Assembly: GCA_036560485.1 (NCBI GenBank)
Contig: DATBRC010000001.1
Span: 1-50,090, forward strand
Reading direction: 5' to 3'
Length of the DNA: 50,090 nucleotides
Source of the DNA: DATBRC01 sp036560485
GTDB taxonomy: Bacteria; Pseudomonadota; Gammaproteobacteria; Burkholderiales; Burkholderiaceae_D
Shown here: positions 42,794 to 50,090 of the stretch, piece after piece
Numbering within the stretch: the stretch's first letter is position 1
Layout of the letters: the number at the start of each line of letters is the position of its first letter
Translations under genes and position numbers: made by a program
Notes under the pieces: generated by a model
The model's database searches: none
What the model was told of the DNA's origin: nothing
Seen by the model: only the letters and a program-made list of their open reading frames with translations

Positions 42794-44155
42794 ATGAGCC
42801 TTAATGATTCATTTTCAGCGCCCCAAAACGCTCCTTCCGTACTGACAGTCTCTGCGCTGAACCAGGCAGTCGCGCGCAGCCTTGAGCGTAATTTTCCACT
42901 GCTATGGGTCGCAGGCGAAGTGTCAAATTTCACACGAGCCGCTTCGGGACATTGGTACTTCACCCTTAAAGATGAGGCAGCCCAGGTGCGCGCCGTGATG
43001 TTCAAAGGCCGTGCGCAATACGCCAGTTTTACACCGCGCGAAGGCGACAAGATCGAGGTACGAACCCTCGTCACCCTGTATGCGCCGCGCGGCGATTATC
43101 AGCTGAATGTCGAAGCAATCCGGCGCGCCGGTGTCGGCAATTTGTACGAAGCGTTCCTCCAACTGAAAGAGAAATTGACGAAGGAAGGCTTGTTTGACGT
43201 CCAACGCAAACGTCCACCGCCTGTCTTTGCAAAAACAATCGGCGTTGTCACCAGCCCGCAGGCCGCGGCACTGCGCGATGTGTTGACCACGCTGCGGCGG
43301 CGCGCACCGCATGTCCAAATCATTCTGTATCCCACACCAGTGCAAGGCGAAGGCGCTGCGCAAAAAATTGCGCAAGCGATTATCACTGCATCGAACAGGG
43401 CGGAATGCGATGTGTTGCTCGTATGCCGTGGCGGCGGCAGCATAGAAGATTTGTGGTCGTTCAATGATGAAGCGGTGGCACGTGCCATCGTCGCATGTGG
43501 CATACCGGTCATTTCCGGCGTCGGGCATGAAACGGATTTCACGATCGCAGATTTTGCTGCGGATGTACGGGCTCCAACACCGACTGCCGCAGCAGAGTTG
43601 GCAGCAACGCCGCGTGCCGATTGGCTCGCCGCGCTTGATGCCTATGCGGATGAACTGAGCCGCAACATCAAGCGGCAATTGAGCAACGCTGCACAAACAC
43701 TCGATTGGCTTTCACGTCGGCTCATCAGCCCGTCTGCTGTCATCAATCATGAACGCCTGAAACTGCAAGGCTATCAAACACGGCTGGCGCATGCGACGCG
43801 CACACCGCTCACGCATGCACGCTTTGCATTGACGCACATGCACACCAGGCTGATAACGCAATTGCCCGCTACCAGACCGCATCGCATGCAACTGAATGAA
43901 CATGCACGCCGCATCATGGATCGCGTCGCCACGCAAAGTGCACAACGCCGCCAAACACTTTCGTCACTCGCATCCCAATTGGAATTGCTCAACCCTCAGC
44001 GCACATTGGAGCGCGGCTATGCGATTATCGCCAACGAAAAAGGCGCTATCGTACGCCATCCAAACCAAATCAAGGCAGCCCAGCAACTCGATATCACGAT
44101 GGCAGAAGGCGCAGTGCAAATTGCCGTTAAAAGCGTGCAGCCAAAGCTGGCATAG
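42794..44155 (+). CDS. xseA: Exodeoxyribonuclease VII large subunit
   Basis: Single-strand exonuclease subunit, 453 residues. N-terminal OB fold (LWVAGEVSNFTRAASGHWYF, FKGRAQYASFTPREGDKIEV), catalytic core IGVVTSPQAAALRDVLTTL, LLVCRGGGSIEDLWSFNDE, VISGVGHETDFTIADFAAD and RAPTPTAAAELA, then coiled coils and a C-terminal TLERGYAII domain. ATG 42794 is preferred over the TTG at 42755. The small subunit (xseB) is not adjacent. Confidence 0.96.
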   Translation: MSLNDSFSAPQNAPSVLTVSALNQAVARSLERNFPLLWVAGEVSNFTRAASGHWYFTLKDEAAQVRAVMFKGRAQYASFTPREGDKIEVRTLVTLYAPRGDYQLNVEAIRRAGVGNLYEAFLQLKEKLTKEGLFDVQRKRPPPVFAKTIGVVTSPQAAALRDVLTTLRRRAPHVQIILYPTPVQGEGAAQKIAQAIITASNRAECDVLLVCRGGGSIEDLWSFNDEAVARAIVACGIPVISGVGHETDFTIADFAADVRAPTPTAAAELAATPRADWLAALDAYADELSRNIKRQLSNAAQTLDWLSRRLISPSAVINHERLKLQGYQTRLAHATRTPLTHARFALTHMHTRLITQLPATRPHRMQLNEHARRIMDRVATQSAQRRQTLSSLASQLELLNPQRTLERGYAIIANEKGAIVRHPNQIKAAQQLDITMAEGAVQIAVKSVQPKLA

Positions 44156-44301
44156 CTGTCCGCTCCCTATTTCAGCGTTAAACGCAATCGTGACCGGTAA
44201 TACCCTTGGTTTTTAAAGGTCATTACGACAATGAAAATGGCGTGACAAAACGCCATGAAATGCTAGAATAATTTTTTCATTCAACAAGGAGAACAGTACA
44301 A

Positions 44302-44403
44302 ATGAAAAATCCTCTGGATTCTCTGTGGGGTACAGTGATTGCCGGTCTGGTTCTGACCGTCGTTCTGTACGCAATCGTTAAAACCGTGATGGCAGGGAGC
44401 TGA
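44302..44403 (+). CDS. Very small membrane protein, 33 residues
   Basis: MKNPLDSLWGTVIAGLVLTV followed by VLYAIVKTVMAGS: one membrane helix. AAGGAG lies nine bases before the ATG, an excellent ribosome site. Its stop is two bases before the ATG of the PuuD-like gene, whose own AGGGAG ribosome site is inside this ORF, so the two are almost surely co-translated. The ORF is short but context is convincing; perhaps a small subunit of the neighbouring membrane protein. Confidence 0.7.
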   Translation: MKNPLDSLWGTVIAGLVLTVVLYAIVKTVMAGS

Positions 44404-44405
44404 TT

Positions 44406-44909
44406 ATGGAATTCATGATTACTAACGGTTTAGGACGTTGGCTGCATATCATGGCTGGCGTCATGTGGATCGGCTTGCTGTACTACTTCAACTTTGTGCA
44501 AATGGCTGCCGCTAAAAATGCAGCTGCAGACGGCACTGCCGCCGGCATCAACAAGCACGTCGCACCACGCGCATTATTGTTTTTCCGCTGGGCTGCAGTC
44601 GTGACTTGGCTGGCTGGCGCAATGATACTAGGACCGCTCTTCATCAAAGTATTTACCTTCACAGGAGGAAAAATATATTACCCGATAGGCGTAGGCGCAT
44701 GGCTAGGTACCATCATGCTTTTCAACGTATGGGTATTGATCTGGCCGAACCAGCAAAAAATCCTGGGCTTCAAGCCGGCAAGTGATGAAGAAAAAAACAA
44801 GGCGCGCCGTGTAGCGATGCTGGCATCACGTACCAACACGATGCTATCCATGCCGATGTTGTTTTTCATGGTTGCAAGCGGCGGCGTATTACGCGCTGCC
44901 ATTTTTTGA
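44406..44909 (+). CDS. PuuD/urate-oxidase-N-type integral membrane protein, short form
   Basis: 167 residues, four to five helices. WLHIMAGVMWIGLLYYFNFV at the start and ALLFFRWAAVVTWLAGAMIL fit the membrane part of urate hydroxylase PuuD, but the cytochrome c domain of full PuuD is missing. Conserved His in the first helix could bind heme (inference). A purine role should not be assumed: no urate-pathway genes are near. Coupled to the upstream 33-residue ORF; a terminator follows. Confidence 0.7.
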   Translation: MEFMITNGLGRWLHIMAGVMWIGLLYYFNFVQMAAAKNAAADGTAAGINKHVAPRALLFFRWAAVVTWLAGAMILGPLFIKVFTFTGGKIYYPIGVGAWLGTIMLFNVWVLIWPNQQKILGFKPASDEEKNKARRVAMLASRTNTMLSMPMLFFMVASGGVLRAAIF

Positions 44910-44943
44910 TCCACGATAGCGACATCTGTGCAACAAATCAAAG

Positions 44944-44967
44944 CGCACACTTCGGTGTGCGTTTTTT
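44944..44967 (+). terminator. Terminator with UUCG tetraloop
   Basis: CGCACAC (44944-44950), loop TTCG, GTGTGCG (44955-44961), then TTTTTT. 35 bp after the PuuD-like stop. Confidence 0.9.
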
Positions 44968-45155
44968 ATGGCATTCGCTAGTTGTGATGATTGTCGAACG
45001 TGAAGCCAGTCAAATTCAATTACAAAATGACATGATTTTATAGGTTCATCATCAAAAAAACTGTACTGCAAACCAAGTTACTTGTATCGTTATCGCATGA
45101 CAGCACCGATTCACTATGCCAGACAAGAATATTTTTGAAAGCTGATTGATTCAAT

Positions 45156-45728
45156 ATGTGGATTCTTCTTCTCATAACGGCACTAGGTTTTGCTGCGAGC
45201 ATTGCCTATGTCGTGTTCATTACGTACAAGTCACGCCGCGCCAAACAGCATGCAGCAATCATTTCCAAAGAAATCATTCTGTACTTTCGGAAGACTGGCG
45301 TCGAAGTTTCCGCAGTATGCGCGAATCTGCAAGGTGACGAGCGCTTTACGGCATTAATCGAATCTGAACCGATGAAGCGCTTCCGCTTGTCGCATATCAT
45401 CGAATTTACTTTACGCGATCACATACATAAAACCTGTGGCTTGGAGCTGGAATGCATCTATTGGCGCTTCCCGATCAAGGAAGCCAATCAGCATGTATTT
45501 CCATCAAAGGTCGACGACAAACCCGTAACAATTATTCCTGCAGGACCGGTTAGTCCGGACACCAAAACACTGGTATCGGCTGATGAATATATCAACGAAG
45601 GCTTGGTGCCTTACAAAGATGTTCCGAAGATCGAAGTGACGGAACTGTCGTGGGAAAAATTTGAAGAAGCTGCCACTTTGGACGCCGACAAAAAAGATGA
45701 ACCGGCTGAACCGCCTTCAAACGAATAG
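45156..45728 (+). CDS. Hypothetical membrane-anchored protein, 190 residues
   Basis: N-terminal helix MWILLLITALGFAASIAYVV, then a soluble domain (KEIILYFRKTGVEVSAVCAN, HIHKTCGLELECIYWRFPIK) and an acidic C-terminus (DADKKDEPAEPPSNE). No family recognised. Codon use is like the neighbours, so it is probably a real gene. A 9-bp hairpin (45777-45785/45792-45800) lies after it. Confidence 0.65.
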   Translation: MWILLLITALGFAASIAYVVFITYKSRRAKQHAAIISKEIILYFRKTGVEVSAVCANLQGDERFTALIESEPMKRFRLSHIIEFTLRDHIHKTCGLELECIYWRFPIKEANQHVFPSKVDDKPVTIIPAGPVSPDTKTLVSADEYINEGLVPYKDVPKIEVTELSWEKFEEAATLDADKKDEPAEPPSNE

Positions 45729-45941
45729 TACGCTTTTAGCTTATCAAGAACAGGTTGCTACTTTCAATACACATCCTTCAATGAAAAAACCTTCATTGAA
45801 AAATGTCGATTCGCAAACGATAAGTTGAAGTTTTACACGACGACTGAAAACACTTTGAGGCGGCGATACTGAGCAAATCAGCAGCACCGCCTCTCTACTA
45901 CCTGAATGCTACGGTGCACGCACTATACGCTGCCCAAGCTC

Positions 45942-46298
45942 TTATTGACTTCTGCCGCTACTACCGGTGCTACCACTTGGCGTACTACCTGGAGCGCTGC
46001 CACCACTTGACGTACTGCTGCCCGAAGAACCGGAACTGCCAGGTGTAGTGCCGCTAGAATTGGAACTGCCGGGCGTAGTGCCGGAAGATCCGCTTGATGT
46101 ACTGCCGCCTGCCATACCGCTATTGGCTGCACTGCCGCTCGATGTCCCGCTTTGACCGCCACTAGCAGTACTCTGATCGCTTGTTGCACCGCTGGAACCC
46201 GACTTCGGAGTGGTATCTGAATTGCGTTGGCAGCCGGCTGCGAGAGCAACTGCACAAGATACTGCTGCTACGAATGCGAGATTTTGCAATGACTTCAT
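45942..46298 (-). CDS. Low-complexity Ser/Gly/Thr-rich lipoprotein
   Basis: 118 residues. Lipoprotein signal peptide ending in the lipobox LAAGC, so the mature protein is lipid-anchored; the remaining ~95 residues are almost only S, G, T, P, A, with repeats of SSGTTPGSS. Strong AAGGAG ribosome site. Unlikely to fold; may be a spacer or surface-exposed linker. A same-strand frame at 45923-46255 is a shadow produced by the repetitive DNA. Confidence 0.75.
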   Translation of the reverse strand: MKSLQNLAFVAAVSCAVALAAGCQRNSDTTPKSGSSGATSDQSTASGGQSGTSSGSAANSGMAGGSTSSGSSGTTPGSSNSSGTTPGSSGSSGSSTSSGGSAPGSTPSGSTGSSGRSQ

Positions 46299-46708
46299 AT
46301 CGATACTCCTTTTTAATTAAGATAATGGATGTGAAACGACCCTGTAAGTTAGCGCCGAAGTCACTCTATCGGACAGGCAACCTTGAACCCGTTGACATGC
46401 CAGTTAGTCTGACACCAATCTGAAAAGATTCAGCGTTACCGACGATGCATTTGATATCACTCAAATAGTTCTCCGCACTCAGGCAAGAAATATTGTTTGG
46501 CAGATTTATCTTTGCCATGGAATACCGTTCTCATATAAAACAATTTTCATCTGCAAGAAATTTCCCATAAAAAACTGACGGAACCTCAACGAAAATTGTT
46601 CGTCCAATAACTGCTTTCCAATCTGAAGCTGAACTGGCGCTGACTGTCAATTCACGCATTCTATGAATACATGAAGCGTAAATAATTTCGACATGCAAAG
46701 GGACGACA
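46299..46708. other. Divergent intergenic region
   Basis: Between the lipoprotein and mlaC-like genes. Nothing recognisable beyond a short antisense shadow frame. Confidence 0.4.
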
Positions 46709-47371
46709 ATGAACAATCATTTGATTAGTAAACGCAAAAATACGATTGCAAAATTTTTTACTACTGTATTGGCAATGTGCCTGATATCAGTGACCGTCAC
46801 TGCGGCAGAAGAAGCGCCGGATGCGCTGGTCAAACGCGTCAGTCAAGATGTATTGAATACTGTCAGTACAGATAAGGATATTCAAAGCGGGAACAAGCAG
46901 AAAGTATTCGAATTAGTCGAGAACAAAATTTTCCCTTACGTTGACTTTCAAAGAACGACAGCAATGGCTGCCGGCCGCTACTGGCGCCAAGCGACACCCG
47001 AACAACAGCAAAAATTATCGAATGAATTTCGGCGCTTGCTGATCAATACCTATGCCGGTGCAATTTCGCAAGCGAAGAACCATAAAATCAATTTCAAACC
47101 GTTTCGTGGATCGCCTACCGATACCGAAGTTGAAGTGCGTTCTCAAGTAATTCAGCCTGGCGGCGAACCTATTGAACTGGACTATCGTCTTGAGAAAACA
47201 GCGGACGGATGGAAGATTTACGATCTCAATATTCTCGGAGCATGGCTGATCGAGACTTACAAACAAACGTTTGCAAATGAAATCAGCAAATCCGGAATAG
47301 ATGGGTTGATCAAAACACTGGAAGAAAAAAATAATAAATTGGCTCTCTCATCGAATGCCGGCAAGAAATAA
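46709..47371 (+). CDS. MlaC/Ttg2D-type periplasmic phospholipid-binding protein
   Basis: Periplasmic lipid shuttle of the Mla system that keeps the outer membrane asymmetric. 220 residues with an N-terminal signal peptide ending near TVTAAEEAPD. Family stretches: NKIFPYVDFQRTTAMAAGRYW, TPEQQQKLSNEFRRLLINTY, VEVRSQVI and GWKIYDLNILGAWLIETYKQ. AAAGGGAC precedes the ATG. No mlaF, E, D or B lie beside it, so this is a solitary MlaC paralog. Confidence 0.9.
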   Translation: MNNHLISKRKNTIAKFFTTVLAMCLISVTVTAAEEAPDALVKRVSQDVLNTVSTDKDIQSGNKQKVFELVENKIFPYVDFQRTTAMAAGRYWRQATPEQQQKLSNEFRRLLINTYAGAISQAKNHKINFKPFRGSPTDTEVEVRSQVIQPGGEPIELDYRLEKTADGWKIYDLNILGAWLIETYKQTFANEISKSGIDGLIKTLEEKNNKLALSSNAGKK

Positions 47372-47825
47372 AAATGAATGGCATGGAATTGATTTTCTCG
47401 TTATTTTGAACAAGTGCTTTATTGATTGAGCAATCTCAAAATGGCATTGCTTTTGCAATTTAGAATTTTGTGCATATACAAAACAATGCCGGCTGTAATA
47501 AGCATGACCAATGAGCATGACCAATCGCTATCGATGAAAGCGATGTGGGTTTGATCAAATGCATAATTTTTTGCAAGGGGTGGACAATGGGCTTCAATTC
47601 ACATTCCGGTGAATGGCCAATTTTCCACCTCTTCTTTTTTGAAAGGCGACTATATAAAAGACGAACGTGCAGACGCTCTCTATCGCCCTCTATGTATGAA
47701 GAGCTTAGCGCCAAAATTGACACAGGTCTTTATCGCCAATGCAGCTGCACAATCTTGACGTGATTCACTATCATGAATTACGTAAAACTCAATAATCCGA
47801 CTCTTGAGCCGGCATTTGTGTTGAC
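47372..47825. other. Intergenic region before the yfiR-like gene
   Basis: 454 bp. Contains an 11-bp direct repeat GCATGACCAAT (twice within 47503-47526). Short frames on both strands show no protein-like features. Confidence 0.45.
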
Positions 47826-48410
47826 ATGATTAAGCCCCTCACACAACACAACAAGTGCAGTGCTACTATCAGACGATTTTCTGTCGCCTTTGCTTCGCTG
47901 ATTGTATGCCTTGGAGTGGTTGCACTTGCGACCGCAGCAACAAGCGTTGTGGAATCATCGGAATATGCAGTAAAGGCAGCCTTCTTGTTCAAGTTCGGCA
48001 CATATGTTGAATGGCCTCCCGACACTTTTGAAACGCCAAAAACACCCTTGGTAATCGGTATCGTCGGTGACGATCCTTTTGACGGCACGCTTGACAACAT
48101 GGCAGAAAACCACAGAGTAGAAGGCAGACCGGTGGAGGTGGTGCGCGATCAACAAATAGACAAAATAAAAAATGAACAAATACTTTTTATCAGCCAGTCT
48201 GAAAAAGAGAAGATGGCTCAAATTGTATCTAGCCTTCAAGGCAAAAAAATACTGACTGTCTCGGAATTCGATGACCCCAACATCATCATTCAATTTGTTA
48301 TTGAAAACGATAAAGTCCGGTTTGATATCAATCTCGACCAGGCAAATCTTGTCGGAATCAAACTCAGCTCAAAGTTATTGAGTGTTGCAAGAACCGTCAA
48401 GAGGAAATAA
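47826..48410 (+). CDS. YfiR/DUF4154 family periplasmic protein
   Basis: 194 residues with an N-terminal membrane/signal segment (FASLIVCLGVVALATAATS) and the YfiR domain: EYAVKAAFLFKFGTYVEWPP, LVIGIVGDDPFDGTLD, ILFISQSEKEKMAQIV and IIQFVIENDKVRFDINLDQA. In Pseudomonas YfiR represses the cyclase YfiN; here it sits four bases before a histidine kinase, so it likely modulates that kinase's periplasmic domain. Confidence 0.88.
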   Translation: MIKPLTQHNKCSATIRRFSVAFASLIVCLGVVALATAATSVVESSEYAVKAAFLFKFGTYVEWPPDTFETPKTPLVIGIVGDDPFDGTLDNMAENHRVEGRPVEVVRDQQIDKIKNEQILFISQSEKEKMAQIVSSLQGKKILTVSEFDDPNIIIQFVIENDKVRFDINLDQANLVGIKLSSKLLSVARTVKRK

Positions 48411-48414
48411 CGCG

Positions 48415-49884
48415 ATGAGGAAATTTCTTAATCTCCCGATTCGCATCAAGCTGCTGTCGATTATTCTGTTCAGTAGTGGCGCCGCATTGATTCTATCGAT
48501 GATCTCGATCGTGATTTACGATTCTATTGAATACACCGACCTAAGAATTCGCGAATTGGAAACACAGGCTGCCGTGTTCGGCCAAATCAACACTGCAGCA
48601 TTAACCTTCAATGATCCGTTATCTGCGATCGAATCCCTTTCTGCTTTGAAATTGAGACAACAGATTACCGCAGCGGCACTTTACAGGCCGGACGGAAAAT
48701 TATTTTCAACCTATTCCAGAAAAGGAATTCCCTATCAATTTCCTCCTATGGAAAATACCGGCTACCACATACGCAATGACGATATCGATGTGTTTTATAG
48801 AATTCAGAAAAATGCAGAAACCATCGGCACAATTTATTTGCATGCAAACTTGAACAGCATGTCGCGTGCGGTACATATTATCGGCCTGCTTGCGATTGTG
48901 ATGATGGCTTCTCTTGGTTTCAGTTTATGGATCTCCAACAAGTTGCAACATATCATTTCGACGCCACTTCTGGAAATGAGCGCGATTGCCAACGAAGTTG
49001 TAAATAAAAAAGATTACGCATTACGCACCAAAAAATACAACGCCGATGAAATCGGCATGCTTGCTGAAGCATTCAATCAAATGCTGTCTCGCATTCAGGA
49101 ACGCGATGAAAACTTAACGGCAATCAATCTCTCTTTACAAAAAGAAATCGACGCAAGAAAACAAGCGCAGGCATCACTGAAAAAAAACTTGCAAGAATTG
49201 GCGCGTTCCAATGCCGAGCTTGAACAATTCGCTTATGTTTCTTCCCATGATTTGCAAGAACCGCTGCGCATGATTGCTTCCTATTCGCAACTCATCGAGA
49301 AGCGCTATATCGACAAGCTCGATGCCAAAGGACTGACCTTTTTAGGGTATATCGTCGAAGGTGCAAAACGCATGCAAGAATTGATCGACGATCTATTGAT
49401 GTTTTCGCGTGTGGGAACCCATGGCAAGGAAATGGGACCACTTTCTGTCAAGAAGCCGATCGATATTGCCATACACAATCTCGTTCGCTTGATTAATGAA
49501 ACCAAAGCGCAAATCAGTTATCTCGATTCATTGCCGACAATCATTGGCGATACGACACAACTCACGCAGCTTTTCCAGAACCTGATTGCCAATGCGATTA
49601 AATTCAGCGGTAAAAATATTCCGCGCATCGAAATTAACGCAATTAAATTAAACGATTTCTGGGAATTTACTGTCAAAGATTACGGCATAGGAATTGAACA
49701 GGAGCACTTCGACCGCATCTTTGTGATCTTTCAACGCTTGCATGGGCGATCTGAATATCCTGGATCCGGAATTGGTTTGGCTATTTGTAAAAAAATTGTG
49801 GAAAGGCACGGTGGTCACATTTGGGTGGAATCCGTAGTGGGAACTGGCACGACTTTTCATTTCACACTTCGGGAGGCAACATGA
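48415..49884 (+). CDS. Membrane sensor histidine kinase, CHASE8-like sensor and HAMP
   Basis: 489 residues. Helix about 12-34, periplasmic region to about 150 resembling CHASE8 (DLRIRELETQAAVFGQINTA, AALYRPDGKLFSTY), second helix about 153-172, HAMP to about 230, coiled coil 230-270, then a phytochrome-class H-box FAYVSSHDLQEPLRMIASYS with His278, N-box QNLIANAIKFSG and ATP lid GSGIGLAICKKIVERHGG. GAGGAAATAACGCG precedes the ATG. Its TGA overlaps the ATG of the next gene (ATGA). Confidence 0.92.
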   Translation: MRKFLNLPIRIKLLSIILFSSGAALILSMISIVIYDSIEYTDLRIRELETQAAVFGQINTAALTFNDPLSAIESLSALKLRQQITAAALYRPDGKLFSTYSRKGIPYQFPPMENTGYHIRNDDIDVFYRIQKNAETIGTIYLHANLNSMSRAVHIIGLLAIVMMASLGFSLWISNKLQHIISTPLLEMSAIANEVVNKKDYALRTKKYNADEIGMLAEAFNQMLSRIQERDENLTAINLSLQKEIDARKQAQASLKKNLQELARSNAELEQFAYVSSHDLQEPLRMIASYSQLIEKRYIDKLDAKGLTFLGYIVEGAKRMQELIDDLLMFSRVGTHGKEMGPLSVKKPIDIAIHNLVRLINETKAQISYLDSLPTIIGDTTQLTQLFQNLIANAIKFSGKNIPRIEINAIKLNDFWEFTVKDYGIGIEQEHFDRIFVIFQRLHGRSEYPGSGIGLAICKKIVERHGGHIWVESVVGTGTTFHFTLREAT

Positions 49885-50090
49885 AACGGCAGAGCTTGAC
49901 ACCTAGAGATATTGAAATTCTGATGATTGAAGATAATCCGGGCGACGTTATGCTCACCAGAGAAGCATTTTTAGAAGGCAAGCTCAGCAATAATTTATAT
50001 TGGGCAAAAGATGGTGTCGAGGCAATCGCTTTTCTGACAAAAAAAGCGCCCTATCAAGATGCACAAAAGCCCGACATCATTCTTCTCGAT
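49881..50090 (+). CDS. CheY-like response regulator, Rcp1 type (3' end outside the window)
   Basis: First 70 codons only. Reads EILMIEDNPGDVMLTREAFL with the acidic pocket ED, then WAKDGVEAIAFLTKKAPYQ and DIILLD, the last codon being the phospho-acceptor aspartate. The EDNPGDV and long loop are typical of Rcp1-type single-domain regulators that pair with phytochrome-class kinases. Start overlaps the kinase stop by four bases, so the pair is translationally coupled. Confidence 0.93.
   Translation, partial: MKRQSLTPRDIEILMIEDNPGDVMLTREAFLEGKLSNNLYWAKDGVEAIAFLTKKAPYQDAQKPDIILLD

Noticed and set aside
45923..46255. 110-codon minus-strand frame rich in V, A and Q
   Set aside because: Shadow of the repetitive Ser/Gly/Thr lipoprotein gene, which has the real signal peptide and ribosome site.
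47545..47763. 72-codon frame before the yfiR-like gene
   Set aside because: Cys/Arg-rich, no ribosome site and no membrane or domain signature.

Overview
The window looks like chromosomal DNA of a betaproteobacterium, most likely Oxalobacteraceae (Herminiimonas/Janthinobacterium-like). This rests on the exbB-exbD-lpxK-trm112-kdsB-adk gene order, the betaproteobacterial porins, the K+-independent proton pyrophosphatase and the class I fumarase. It is an inference from gene content and order, not from a database search.

Layout. (1) 1-1728: 3' part of a retron-like reverse transcriptase at the left edge, then a small secreted-protein gene broken by an in-frame TGA. (2) 2252-6813: two divergent porins, a decayed FixJ-like regulator whose HTH survives, a hotdog acyl-CoA thioesterase, a 190-bp MITE-like element and an unknown gene. 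(3) 7137-14398: a two-gene ATP-citrate-lyase-like operon, a 2-hydroxycarboxylate (citrate/malate) transporter and an orphan periplasmic binding protein. (4) 15051-17277: Fsr-type MFS exporter with a divergent AraC regulator. (5) 17415-25413: a chemoreceptor and a NitT/TauT-type ABC transporter, with a dCache diguanylate cyclase and a second paralogous binding protein. (6) 25538-27581: a TctD/TctE-like two-component system. (7) 27982-49884: mostly housekeeping genes (tRNA-Ser, acs, class I fumarase, murI, tRNA-His, SDR, hppA, adk, kdsB, trm112, lpxK, exbD, exbB, xseA, a PuuD-like membrane protein, mlaC), ending with a YfiR / histidine kinase / response regulator cluster cut by the right edge.

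Main result. A tandem half-site, CTTTCA-N5-CTTTCA (11-bp period, the geometry used by OmpR/PhoB-type regulators), occurs upstream of the porin pair, the citrate-lyase-like operon, the 2HCT transporter and the orphan binding protein. Weaker versions lie upstream of the ABC transporter and of the TctD-like regulator gene itself. This ties regions 2, 3, 5 and 6 into one putative regulon. The proposed pathway is porin entry, inner-membrane symport of a di/tricarboxylate, CoA-dependent cleavage by the ACL-like enzyme, and sensing by a TctE-like kinase. The ACL-like large subunit is unusually long (902 aa) and appears to lack one histidine expected in its citrate-synthase-like active site, so its true substrate may not be citrate. 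Downstream Acs and fumarase are ordinary housekeeping genes.
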